A stretch of 64,000 nt of DNA, taken from assembly GCA_037013495.1 (NCBI GenBank), contig JAZDXN010000029.1:4414501-4478500 (forward strand). Direction: 5' to 3'. The notes under the pieces were generated by a model. That model made no database searches and was not told the origin of the DNA. It saw nothing but the letters and a program-made list of their open reading frames with translations. Shown piece by piece: positions 1 to 10,003 of this stretch (the first letter of the stretch is position 1; every line of letters starts with the position of its first letter). This DNA is from Hippophae tibetana. Taxonomy: Eukaryota; Streptophyta; Magnoliopsida; Rosales; Elaeagnaceae. Made by a program: the position numbers and the translations under genes.

Positions 1-726
1 GCGTGCTCCTCTTCAATGTTTTAAAAAACAATATTTGATAAATCGAAGTTTTACCTTTTAAAGGGTATAACGTTTGACTCGTGTGGAAAAACGTCTTTTA
101 TAATAACTCAAACCAAAGGTCGTATCGATTTCCATAATCTTAGCTGGCCTGGCTATAGAAATTCATTACTTGATCCTAAATTCCATCAGTTACATCACTT
201 ATCGAGGGTTTATAGTTTGTCACATATTTTACAATTTTGGTTTTATTCAACAAAGTTGTAATGAAGATGGATGAGTCGACCAAGTGTATGTTTAAAAATA
301 AACTAATGACTAAGAATATAATACAAATAATTTCATGATCCAATTAAAGAAATGAGAAGAGAAAAGAAGAGGCGTGCTACCGATCAAAGTTTTAAAAAAC
401 AATATTTGATAAATCGAAGTTTTAACTTTAAACGTGTATAACGTTTGACTCATGTGTCAAAACGTCTATTATAATAAATCAAAACAAAGGTCGTATCGAT
501 TTCCATAATCTTGGCTGACCTGGCAATAGAAATTCATTACTTGATCCTAAATTCCATCATTTACATCACTTATCGAGGGTTTAACGTTTTTCTCAAATAT
601 TTTACAATTTTGGTTTTATTCAACAGAGTTGTAATGAAGATGGATGAGCCGACCAAGTGTATGTTTAAAAATAAACTAATGACTAAGAATATAATACAAA
701 TAATTTCATGATCCAATTAAAGAAAT

Positions 727-745
727 GAGAAGAAAAAAGAAGAGG
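727..745 (+). other. Purine tract at the end of each monomer (example)
   Basis: GAGAAGAAAAAAGAAGAGG is a 19-base all-purine run just before the GCGTGCTAC segment. Every A monomer repeats it with little change. B monomers have a related tract with a run of seven A and GAAAAGGAG. It gives the array a phased A-tract every 373 bp, which could affect DNA curvature or nucleosome positioning. No function is shown. Confidence 0.55.
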
Positions 746-793
746 CGTCCTACTGTTCAAAGTTTTAAAAAACAATATTTGATAAATCAAAGT

Positions 794-810
794 TTTACCT
801 TTAAACGGGC
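794..810 (+). other. CENP-B-box-like 17-mer present in most A monomers (example)
   Basis: TTTACCTTTAAACGGGC fits the mammalian CENP-B box layout N-TTCG-NNNN-A-NN-CGGG-N at seven of the nine defined bases: TT, A and CGGG match, while CG of TTCG is replaced by AC. It recurs in most A monomers, with ACG or ACC variants, four bases before the dyad described at 814-838. Plants have no established CENP-B binding system, so this is a resemblance and not a functional call. Confidence 0.3.
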
Positions 811-813
811 ATA

Positions 814-838
814 ACGTTTGACTCGTGTGTCAAAACGT
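814..838 (+). other. Dyad (hairpin-capable) element in A monomers, example copy
   Basis: ACGTTTGAC, a six-base spacer TCGTGT, then GTCAAAACGT. The arms pair as TTTGAC with GTCAAA, then a one-base bulge, then ACG with CGT. The same element is found once per 373 bp in nearly all A monomers, so it recurs through the whole array. In 41-57 kb the spacer is TCATGT and the outer ACG pair is partly lost, but the inner stem persists in most copies. Such dyads are known to favour non-B DNA structures; any role here is inference. Confidence 0.6.
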
Positions 839-2305
839 CTATTATAATAAATTAAACCAAAGGTCGTATCAATTTCCATAATCTTAGCTGGCCTGGTTAT
901 AGAAATTCATTACTTTGTCCTAAATTCCATCATTTACATCACTTATCGGGGGTTTAAAGTATGTCACATATTTTACATTTTTGGTTTTATTCAATTGATT
1001 TGTACTGAAGATAGATGAGTCGAGCAAGAGTATGTTTAAAAATATTCTAATGAATCTTAATATAATACAAATAATTTCATGATCCAACAAAAGAAATGAG
1101 AAGAAAAAAAGAAAAGGAGTGCTACTTTTTGAAGTTTTCCAAAACATATTTGAGAAATCAGAGTTGTAGCTTGAAACGGTCATAACTTCTGACTCGTGTG
1201 TAAAAACGAGTATTAAACTATATCACACCGAAGGTCGTATCGATATCTATAATCTTAGCTGACCTCGCTATAGAAATTCATTACTTGATCCTAAATTCTA
1301 TCGTTTACATCACTTATCGAGGGTTTAATGTTTTTGTCACATATTTTACATTTTTGGTTTTATTGAACGGAGTTGTAATGAAGATGGATGAGCCGACCAA
1401 GTGTATGCTTAAAAATAAACTAATGACTAAGAATATAATACAAATAATTTCATGATCCAATTAAAGAAATGAGAAGAAAAAAGAAGAGGCGTGCTCCTCT
1501 TCAATGTTTTAAAAAATAATATTTGATAAATCGAAGTTTTACCTTTTAAAGGGTATAACGTTTGACTCGTGTGGAAAAACGTCTTTTATAATAACTCAAA
1601 CCAAAGGTCGTATCGATTTCCATAATCTTAGCTGGCCTGGCTATAGAAATTCATTACTTGATCCTAAATTCTATCATTTACATCACTTATCGACGGTTTA
1701 AAGTTTTTGTCACATATTTTACATTTTTGGTTTTATTCAACAGAGTTGTAATGAAGATGGATGAGGCGACCAAGTGTATGTTTAAAAATAAACTAATGAC
1801 TAAGAATATAATACAAATAATTTCATGATCCAATTAAAGAAATGAGAAGAGAAAAGAAGAGCCGTGCTACCGTTCAAAGTTTTAAAAAACAATATTTGAT
1901 AAATCGAAGTTTTACCTTTAAACGGGTATAACGTTTGACTCGTGTGTCAAAACGTCTATTATAATAAATCAAACCAAAGGTCGTATCGATTTCCATAATC
2001 TTAGCTAGCCTGGCTATAGAAGTTCATTACTTGATCCTAAATTAGATTATTTACATCACTTATCGAGGGTTTCAAATTTTTGTTACGTATTTTACATTTT
2101 TGATTTTATTCAATAGAGTTGTAATGAAGATAGATGAGTCGACCAAAAGTATGTTTAAAAATATTCTAATGAATCTTAATATAATACAAATAATTTCATG
2201 ATCCAATAAAAGAAATGAGAAGAAAAAAAGAAAAGGAGTGCTACTTTTTAACGTTTTCCAAAACATATTTGAGAAATAGGAGTTGTAGCTTGAAACGGTC
2301 ATAAC

Positions 2306-2325
2306 TTTTGACTCGTGTGTCAAAA
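2306..2325 (+). other. Perfect seven-base dyad in a B monomer (example)
   Basis: TTTTGAC, spacer TCGTGT, then GTCAAAA: a perfect seven-base inverted repeat in the B-class context GGTCATAACTTTTGAC. B monomers that end with the GTGTAAAAACGAC form (for example near 1195-1210) have lost the right arm, so the dyad separates two B subtypes. Confidence 0.6.
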
Positions 2326-3355
2326 CGTCTATTATAATAAATCAAACCAAAGGTCGCATCGATATCTATAATCTTAGCTGAACTGGCTATAGAAATTCTT
2401 TAGTGGATCCTAAATTCTATCATTTACATCACTTATCGAGGGTTTAAAGTTTTTGTCACATATTTTACATTTTTGGTTTTATTCAATATAGTTGCAATGA
2501 AGATGGATGAGCCGACCAAGTGTATGTTTAAAAATAAACTAATGACCTAGAATATAATACAAATAATTTCATGATCCAATTAAAGAAATGAGAAGAGAAA
2601 AGAAGAGCCGTGCTACCGTTCAAAGTTTTAAAAAACAATATTTGATAAATCGAAGTTTTACCTTTAAACGGGTATAACGTTTGACTCGTGTGTCAAAACG
2701 TCTATTATAATAAATCAAACCAAAGGTCGTATCGATTTCCATAATCTTAGCTGGCCTGGCTATAGAAGTTCATTACTTGATCCTAAATTAGATTATTTAC
2801 ATCACTTATCTAGGGTTTCAAATTTTTGTTACGTTTTTTACATTTTTGATTTTATTCAATAGAGTTGTAATGAAGATAGATGAGTCGACCAAAAGTATGT
2901 TTAAAAATATTCTAATGAATCTTAATATAATACAAATAATTTCATGATCCAATAAAAGAAATGAGAAGAAAAAAAGAAAAGGAGTGCTACTATTTAACGT
3001 TTTCCAAAATATATATTTGAGAAATAGAAGTTGTAGCTTGAAACGGTCATAACTTTTGACTCGTGTGTCAAAACGTCTATTATAAAAAATCAAAGCAAAG
3101 GTCGTATCGATATCCATAATCTGAGCTGACCTGGATATAGAAATTCATTACTTGATCCTAAATTCTATCGTTTACATCACTTATCGAGGGTTTAATGTTT
3201 TTGTCACATATTTTACATTTTTGGTTTTATTCAACAAAGTTGTAATGAAGATGGATGAGCCGACCAAGTGTATGTTTAAAAATAAACTAAAGACTAAGAA
3301 TATAATACAAATAATTTCATGATCCAATTAAAGAAATGAGAAGAAAAAAGAAGAG

Positions 3356-4560
3356 GCGTGCTCCTCTTCAATGTTTTAAAAAACAATATTTGATAAATCG
3401 AAGTTTTACCTTTTAAAGGGTATAACGTTTGACTCGTGTGGAAAAACATCTTTTATATTAACTCAAACCAAAGGTCGTATCGATTTCCATAATCTTAGCT
3501 GACCTGGCTATAGAAATTCATTACTTGATCCTAAATTCCATCAGTTACATCACTTATCGAGGGTTTATAGTTTGTCACATATTTTACAATTTTGGTTTTA
3601 TTCAACAAAGTTGTAATGAAGATGGATGAGTCGACCAAGTGTATGTTTAAAAATAAACTAATGACTAAGAATATAATACAAATAATTTCATGATCCAATT
3701 AAAGAAATGAGAAGAGAAAAGAAGAGGTGTGCTACCGATCAAAGTTTTAAAAAACAATATTTGATAAATCGAAGTTTTAACTTTAAACGTGTATAACGTT
3801 TGACTCATGTGTCAAAACGTCTATTATAATAAATCAAAACAAAGGTCGTATCGATTTCCATAATCTTGGCTGACCTGGCTATAGAAATTCATTACTTGAT
3901 CCTAAATTCCATCATTTACATCACTTATCGAGGGTTTAACGTTTTTCTCAAATATTTTACAATTTTGGTTTTATTCAATAGAGTTGTAATGAAGATGGAT
4001 GAGCCGACCAAGTGTATGTTTAAAAATAAACTAATGACTAAGAATATAATACAAATAATTTCATGATCCAATTAAAGAAATGAGAAGAAAAAAGAAGAGG
4101 CGTCCTACTGTTCAAAGTTTTAAAAAACAATATTTGATAAATCTAAGTTTTACCTTTAAACGGGCATAACGTTTGACTCGTGTGTCAAAACGTCTATTAT
4201 AATAAATTAAACCAAAGGTCGTATCAATTTCCATAATCTTAGCTGGCCTGGTTATAGAAATTCATTACTTTGTCCTAAATTCCATCATTTACATCACTTA
4301 TCGGGGGTTTAAAGTATGTCACATATTTTACATTTTTGGTTTTATTCAATTGATTTGTACTGAAGATAGATGAGTCGAGCAAGAGTATGTTTAAAAATAT
4401 TCTAATGAATCTTAATATAATACAAATAATTTCATGATCCAACAAAAGAAATGAGAAGAAAAAAAGAAAAGGAGTGCTACTTTTTGAAGTTTTCCAAAAC
4501 ATATTTGAGAAATCAGAGTTGTAGCTTGAAACGGTCATAACTTCTGACTCGTGTGTAAAA
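3356..4560 (+). repeat. Right copy of the nine-monomer-spaced duplication
   Basis: Near-identical partner of 1-1205. Only scattered single-base differences are seen, for example GGTGTGCTACC near 3726 against GGCGTGCTACC near 371, and TGGCTATAG near 3875 against TGGCAATAG near 520. The few differences compared with neighbouring monomers indicate a recent copy event inside the array. Confidence 0.85.
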
Positions 4561-5427
4561 ACGACTATTAAAGTATATCACACCGAAGCTCGCATCGATA
4601 TCTATAATCTTAGCTGACCTCGCTATAGAAATTCATTACTTGATCCTAAATTCTATAATTTACATCACTTATCGAGGGTTTAAAGTTTTTGTCACATATT
4701 GGACATTTTTGGTTTTATTGAACGGAGTTGTAATGAAGATGGATGATCCGACCAAGTGTATGTTTAAAAATAAACTAATGACTAAGAACATAATACAAAT
4801 AATTTCATGATCCAATTAAAGAAATGAGAAGAAAAAAGAAGAGGCATGCTACTCTTCAAAGTTTTAAAAAACAATATTTGATAAATCGAAGTTTTACCTT
4901 TAAACGGGCCTAACGTTTGACTCGTGTGTCAAAACATCAATTATAATAAATCAAACCAAAGGTCGTATCGATTTCCATAATCTTAGCTGGCCTGGCTATA
5001 GAAATTCATTACTTGATCCTAAATTCCATCATTTACATCACTTATCGAGGGTTTAAAGTTTTTGTCACATATTTTACATTTTTGGTTTTATTCAATTGAT
5101 TTGTAATGAACATAGATGAGTCGACTAAGAGTATGTTTAAAAATATTCTAATGAATCTTAATATAATACAAATAATTTCATGATCCAACAAAAGAAATGA
5201 GAAGAAAAAAAGGAAAGGTGTGCTATTTTTTGAAGTTTTCCAAAACATATTTGAGAAATCAGAGTTGTAGCTTGAAACGGTCATAACTTTTGACTCGTGT
5301 GTAAAAACGACTATTAAAGTATATCACACCGAAGCTTGCATCGATATTTATAATCTTCGCTGACCTGGCTATAGAAATTCATTACTTGATCCTAAATTCT
5401 ATAATTTACATCACTTATCGAGAGTTT

Positions 5428-5443
5428 AAAGTTTTAAAAAACA
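5428..5443 (+). other. Deletion junction at AAAGTTTT microhomology (short monomer)
   Basis: The sequence runs from TCGAGAGTTTAAAGTTTT directly into AAAAAACATTATTTG. That joins the middle of one A monomer (normally followed by TGTCACATATTTTAC) to the start of the next unit (normally CAAAGTTTTAAAAAACA). The TTTCATGATCC segments on either side are at 5176 and 5746, 570 bp apart instead of about 746, so about 176 bp is missing. AAAGTTTT is present at both ends of the lost segment and only one copy remains, which fits a microhomology-mediated deletion. Confidence 0.8.
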
Positions 5444-5611
5444 TTATTTGAAAAATCGAAGTTTTACATTTAAACGGGTATAATGTTTGACTCGTGTGTC
5501 AAAACGTCTATTATAATAAATCAAACCAAAGGTCGTATCGATATCCATAATCTTAGCTGACCTGGCTATATAAATTCATTACTTGATCCTAAATTCTATC
5601 ATTTACATCAC

Positions 5612-5875
5612 TTATCGAGGGTTTAAAGTTTTTGTCAAATATTTTACAATTTTGGTTTTATTCAACAGAGTTGTAATGAAGATGGATGAGCCGACCAAGT
5701 GTATGTTTAAAAATAAACTAATGACTAAGAATATAATACAAATAATTTCATGATCCAATAAAAGAAATGAGAAGAAAAAAAGAAAAGGAGTGCTACTTTT
5801 TAACGTTTTCCAAAACATATTTGAGAAATAGGAGTAGTAGCTTGAAACGGTCATAACTTTTGACTCGTGTGTCAA
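5612..5875 (+). repeat. Chimeric monomer, A left part and B right part
   Basis: The left part is class A (AAATAAACTAATGACTAAGAAT), but after TTTCATGATCCAA the sequence is class B (TAAAAGAAATGAGAAGAAAAAAAG, then the GTTTTCCAAAACATATTTGAG segment). The switch falls in the segment common to both classes near 5744-5759. A closely similar chimera lies three monomers further on (6731-6994), so part of its spread is by tandem copying. Confidence 0.8.
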
Positions 5876-6730
5876 AATATCTCTTATAATAAATCAAACC
5901 AAAGCACGTATCGATTTCCATAATCTTAGCTGGCCTGGCTATAGAAATTCATTACTTGATCCTAAATTCCATCATTTACATCACTTATCGAGGGTTTAAA
6001 GTTTTGGTCACATATTTTACATTTTTGGTTTTATTCAATTGAGTGGTAATGAAGATAGATAAGTCGACCAAGAGTATGTTTAAAAATATTCTAATGAATC
6101 TTACCATAATACAAATAATTTCATGATGCAACAAAAGAAATGAGAAGAAAAAAAGAAAAGGAGTGCTACTTTCTGAAGTTTTCCAAAACATATTTGAGAA
6201 ATCAGAGTTGTAGCTTGAAACGGTCATAACTTTTGACTCGTGTGTAAAAACGACTATTAAAGTATATCACACCAAAGCTCGCATCGATATCTATAATCTT
6301 AGCTGTCCTGGCTATAGAAATGCATTACTTGATCCTAAATTCTATAATTTACATCACTTATAGAGAGTTTAAAGTTTTTGTCACATATTTTACAATTTTG
6401 GTTTTATTCAATAGAGTTGTAATGAAGATGGATGAGCCGACCAAGTGTATGTTTAAAAATAAACTAATGACTAAGAATATAATACAAATAATTTCATGAT
6501 CCAATTAAAGAAATGAGAAGAAAAAAGAAGAGGCGTGCTACTGTTCAAAGTTTTAAAAAACAATATTTGATAAATCAAAGTTTTTCCTTTAAACGGGCAT
6601 AACGTTTGACTCGTGTGTCAAAACGTCTATTATAATAAATCAAACCAAAGGTCGTATCGATTTCCATAATCTTAGCTGACCTGGCTATATAAATTCATTA
6701 CTTGATCCTAAATTCTATCATTTACATCAC

Positions 6731-6994
6731 TTATCGAGGGTTTAAAGTTTTTGTCAAATATTTTACAATTTTGGTTTTATTCAACAGAGTTGTAATGAAG
6801 ATGGATGAGCCGACCAAGTGTATGTTTAAAAATAAACTAATGACTAAGAATATAATATAAATAATTTCATGATCCAATAAAAGAAATGAGAAGAAAAAAA
6901 GAAAAGGAGTGCTACTTTTTAACGTTTTCCAAAACATATTTGAGAAATAGGAGTTGTAGCTTGAAACGGTCATAACTTTTGACTCGTGTGTCAA
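6731..6994 (+). repeat. Chimeric monomer, A left part and B right part (second copy)
   Basis: Same A-to-B switch within ATTTCATGATCCAA, near 6867-6880, as at 5612-5875, offset by 1119 bp. It differs by small changes such as ATAATATAAATAATTTC and GGAGTTGTAG in place of GGAGTAGTAG. Offset and shared variants point to one exchange event followed by duplication of a three-monomer unit. Confidence 0.75.
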
Positions 6995-8886
6995 AATATC
7001 TCTTATAATAAATCAAACCAAAGGACGTATCGATTTCCATAATCTTAGCTGGCCTGGCTATAGAAATTCATTACTTGATCCTAAATTCCATCATTTACAT
7101 CACTTATCGAGGGTTTAAAGTTTGTCACATATTTTACAATTTTGGTTTTATTCAATAGAGTTGTAATGAAGATAGATGAGTCGACCAAGAGTATGTTTAA
7201 AAATATTCTAATGAATCTTATTATAATAAAAATAATTTCATGATCCAATAAAAGAAAAGAGAAGAGAAAAAGAAAAGGAGTGCTACTTTTTAACGTTTTC
7301 CAAAACATATTTGAGAAATAGTAGTTGTAGCTTGAAACGGTCATAACTTTTGACTCGTGTGTCAAAACGTCTATTATAATAAATCAAACCAAAGGTCGTA
7401 TCGATATCCATCATCTTAGCTGACCTGGGTATAGAAATTCATTACTTGATCCTAAACTCTGTCATTTACATCACTTAGCGAGAGTTTCAAGTTTTTGTCA
7501 CATATTTTACATTTTTGGTTTTATTCAACAGAGTTGTAATGAAGATGGATGAGCCGACCAAGTGTATGTTTAAAAATAAACTAATGACTAAGAACATAAT
7601 ACAAAAAATTTCATGATCCAATTAAAGAAATGAGAAGAAAAAAGAAGATGCGTGCTACTCTTCAAAGTTTTAAAAAACAATATTTGATAAATCAAAGTTT
7701 TACCTTTAAACGAGCCTAACGTTTGACTCGTGTGTCAAAACATCTATTATAATAAATCAAACCAAAGGTCGTATTGATTTCCATAATCTTAGCTGGCCTG
7801 GCTCTAGAAATTCATTACTTGATCCTAAATTCCATCATTTACATCACTTATCGAGGGTTTAAAGTTTTGGTCACATATTTTACATTTTTGGTTTTATTCA
7901 ATTGAGTTGTAATGAAGATAGATAAGTTGACCAAGAGTATGTTTAAAAATATTCTAATGAATCTTAACATAATACAAATAATTTCATGATGCAACAAAAG
8001 AAATGAGAAGAAAAAAAGAAAAGGAGTGCTACTTTCTGAAGTTTTCCAAAACATATTTGAGAAATCAGAGTTATAGCTTGAAACGGTCATAACTTTTGAC
8101 TCGTGTGTAAAAACGACTATTAAAGTATATCACACCGAAGCTCGCATCGATATCTATAATCTTAGCTGTCCTGGCTATAGAAATGCATTACTTGATCCTA
8201 AATTCTATAATTTACATCACTTATAGAGAGTTTAAAGTTTTTGTCACATATTTTACAATTTTGGTTTTATTCAATAGAGTTGTAATAAAGATGGATGAGC
8301 CGACCAAGTGTATCTTCAAAAATAAACTAATGACTAAGAATATAATAAAAATAATTTCATGATCCAATTAAAGAAATGAGAAGAAAAAAGAAGAGGCGTG
8401 CTACTGTTCAAAGTTTTAAAAAACAATATTTGATAAATCAAAGTTTTACCTTTAAACGGGCATAACGTTTGACTCGTGTGTCAAAACGTCTATTATAATA
8501 AATCAAACCAAAGGTCGCATCGATATCTATAATCTTAGCTGACCTGGCTATAGAAATTCATTACTTGATCCTAAATTCCGTCATTTACATCACTTATCGA
8601 GGGTTTAAAGTTTTTGTCACATATTTTACAATTTTGGTTATATTCAACAGAGTTGTAATGAAGATGGATGAGCCGACCAAGTGTATGTTTAAAAATAAAC
8701 TAATGACTAAGAATATAATACAAATAATTTCATGATCCAATTAAAGAAATGAGAAGAAAAAAGAAGAGGCGTGCTACTATTCAATGTTTTAAAAAACAAT
8801 ATTTGATAAATCAAAGTTTTACCTTTAAACGGGCATAACATTTGACTCGTGTGTCAAAACATCTATTATAATAATTCAAACCAAAG

Positions 8887-10003
8887 GTCGTATCGATTTC
8901 CATAATCTTAGATGGCCTGCCTATAGAAGTTCATTACTTGATCCTAAATTATATTATTTACATCACTTATCGAGGATTTCAAATTTTTGTTACGTATTTT
9001 ACAATTTTGGTTTTATTCAATAGAGTTGCAATGAAGATGGATGAGCCGACCAATTGTATGTTTAAAAATAAACTAATGACTAAGAGTATAATAAAAAAAA
9101 TTTCATGATCCAATAAAAGAAATGAGAAGAAAAAAAGAAAAGGAGTGCTACTTTTTAACGTTTTCCAAAACATATTTGAGAAATAGGAGTTGTAGCTTAA
9201 AACGGTCATAACTTTTGAGTCGTGTGTCAAAACATCTATTATAATAAAACAAACCAAAGGTCGTATCGATATCCATAATCTTAGCTGACCTGGGTATAGA
9301 AATTCATTACTTGATCCTAAATTCCATCATTTACATCACTTATCGAGGGTTTAAAGTTTGTCACATATTTTACAATTTTGGTTTTATTCAATAGAGTTGT
9401 AATGAAGATAGATGAGTCGACCAAGAGTATGTTTAAAAATATTCTAATGAATCTTAATATAATAAAAATAATTTCATGATCCAATAAAAGAAAAGAGAAG
9501 AGAAAAAGAAAAGGAGTGCTACTTTTTAACGTTTTCCAAAACATATTTGAGAAATAGGAGTTGTAGCTTGAAACGGTAATAACTATTGACTCGTGTGTCA
9601 AAACGTCTATTATAATAAATCAAACCAAAGGTCGTATCGATATCCATAATCTTAGCTGACCTGGGTATAGAAATTCATTACTTGATCCTAAATTCTATCA
9701 TTTACATCACTTAGCGAGAGTTTCAAGTTTTTGTCACATATTTTACATTTTTGGTTTTATTCAACAGAGTTGTAATGAAGATGGATGAGCCGACCAAGTG
9801 TATTTTTAAAAATAAACTAATGACTAAGAATATAATACAAATAATTTCATGATCCAATTAAAGAAATGAGAAGAAAAAAGAAGAGGCGTGCTACCGTTCA
9901 AAGTTTTAAAAAACAATATTTGATAAATTGAAGTTTTACGTTTAAACGGGCCTAACGTTTGACTCGTGTGTCAAAACGTCTATTATAATAAATCAAACCA
10001 AAG
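8887..10003 (+). repeat. 1117-bp cassette copy 1 (A/B chimera + B + A)
   Basis: The cassette starts with a chimeric monomer marked by GATGGCCTGCCTATAGAAG, AAATTATATTATTTAC and AGAGTATAATAAAAAAAAT, which changes from class A to class B at TTTCATGATCCAA near 9105. A B monomer with AAAAGAGAAGAGAAAAAG and GGTAATAACTATTGAC follows, then an A monomer with TTAGCGAGAGTTTCAAG and GTGTATTTTTAAAAATAAAC. The B monomer here runs uninterrupted through AAAAGGAGTGCTAC near 9510, so this copy lacks the insertion seen at 16225. Confidence 0.85.

Larger units (their letters stand above)
1..1205 (+). repeat. Left copy of a nine-monomer-spaced satellite duplication
   Basis: This stretch is almost base-for-base the same as 3356-4560, an offset of 3355 bp or nine monomers. 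Shared private variants include the start GCGTGCTCCTCTTCAATG, GTTTATAGTTTGTCAC near 207, and the B monomer with CAATTGATTTGTACTG near 992. The match weakens just after 1205, where ACGAGTATTAAAC here faces ACGACTATTAAAG in the other copy. The left edge is the window edge, so the true duplication may be longer. This is a segmental duplication within the array, as expected from unequal exchange. Confidence 0.85.
1..8886 (+). repeat. Satellite array, irregular A/B monomer mixture (region I)
   Basis: Head-to-tail satellite monomers of 372-373 bp. Measured on the shared TTTCATGATCC segment, successive copies sit at 331, 704, 1075, 1448, 1821, 2194, 2567 and 2940. Class A monomers carry AAATAAACTAATGACTAAG; class B monomers carry AAATATTCTAATGAATC and the later GTTTTCCAAAACAT. 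B monomers occur here at irregular spacings of two or three monomers, or fewer after the deletion near 5430. B copies in this region read GAGAAGAAAAAAAGAAAAGG, whereas most B copies from about 10.6 kb to 58.7 kb have a C in place of the second G (GAGAACAAAA), so the region is a distinct subfamily. All copies point the same way. The many short open frames on both strands are by-products of the repeat and are not annotated. No gene or RNA is seen anywhere in the region. Confidence 0.95.

Noticed and set aside
930..955. AGGGTTTA in each monomer as a telomere repeat or telo-box
   Set aside because: Only a single partial unit occurs (GAGGGTTTAAAG, or GGGGGTTTAAAG), never in tandem TTTAGGG copies, and the telo-box AAACCCTA is not complete.
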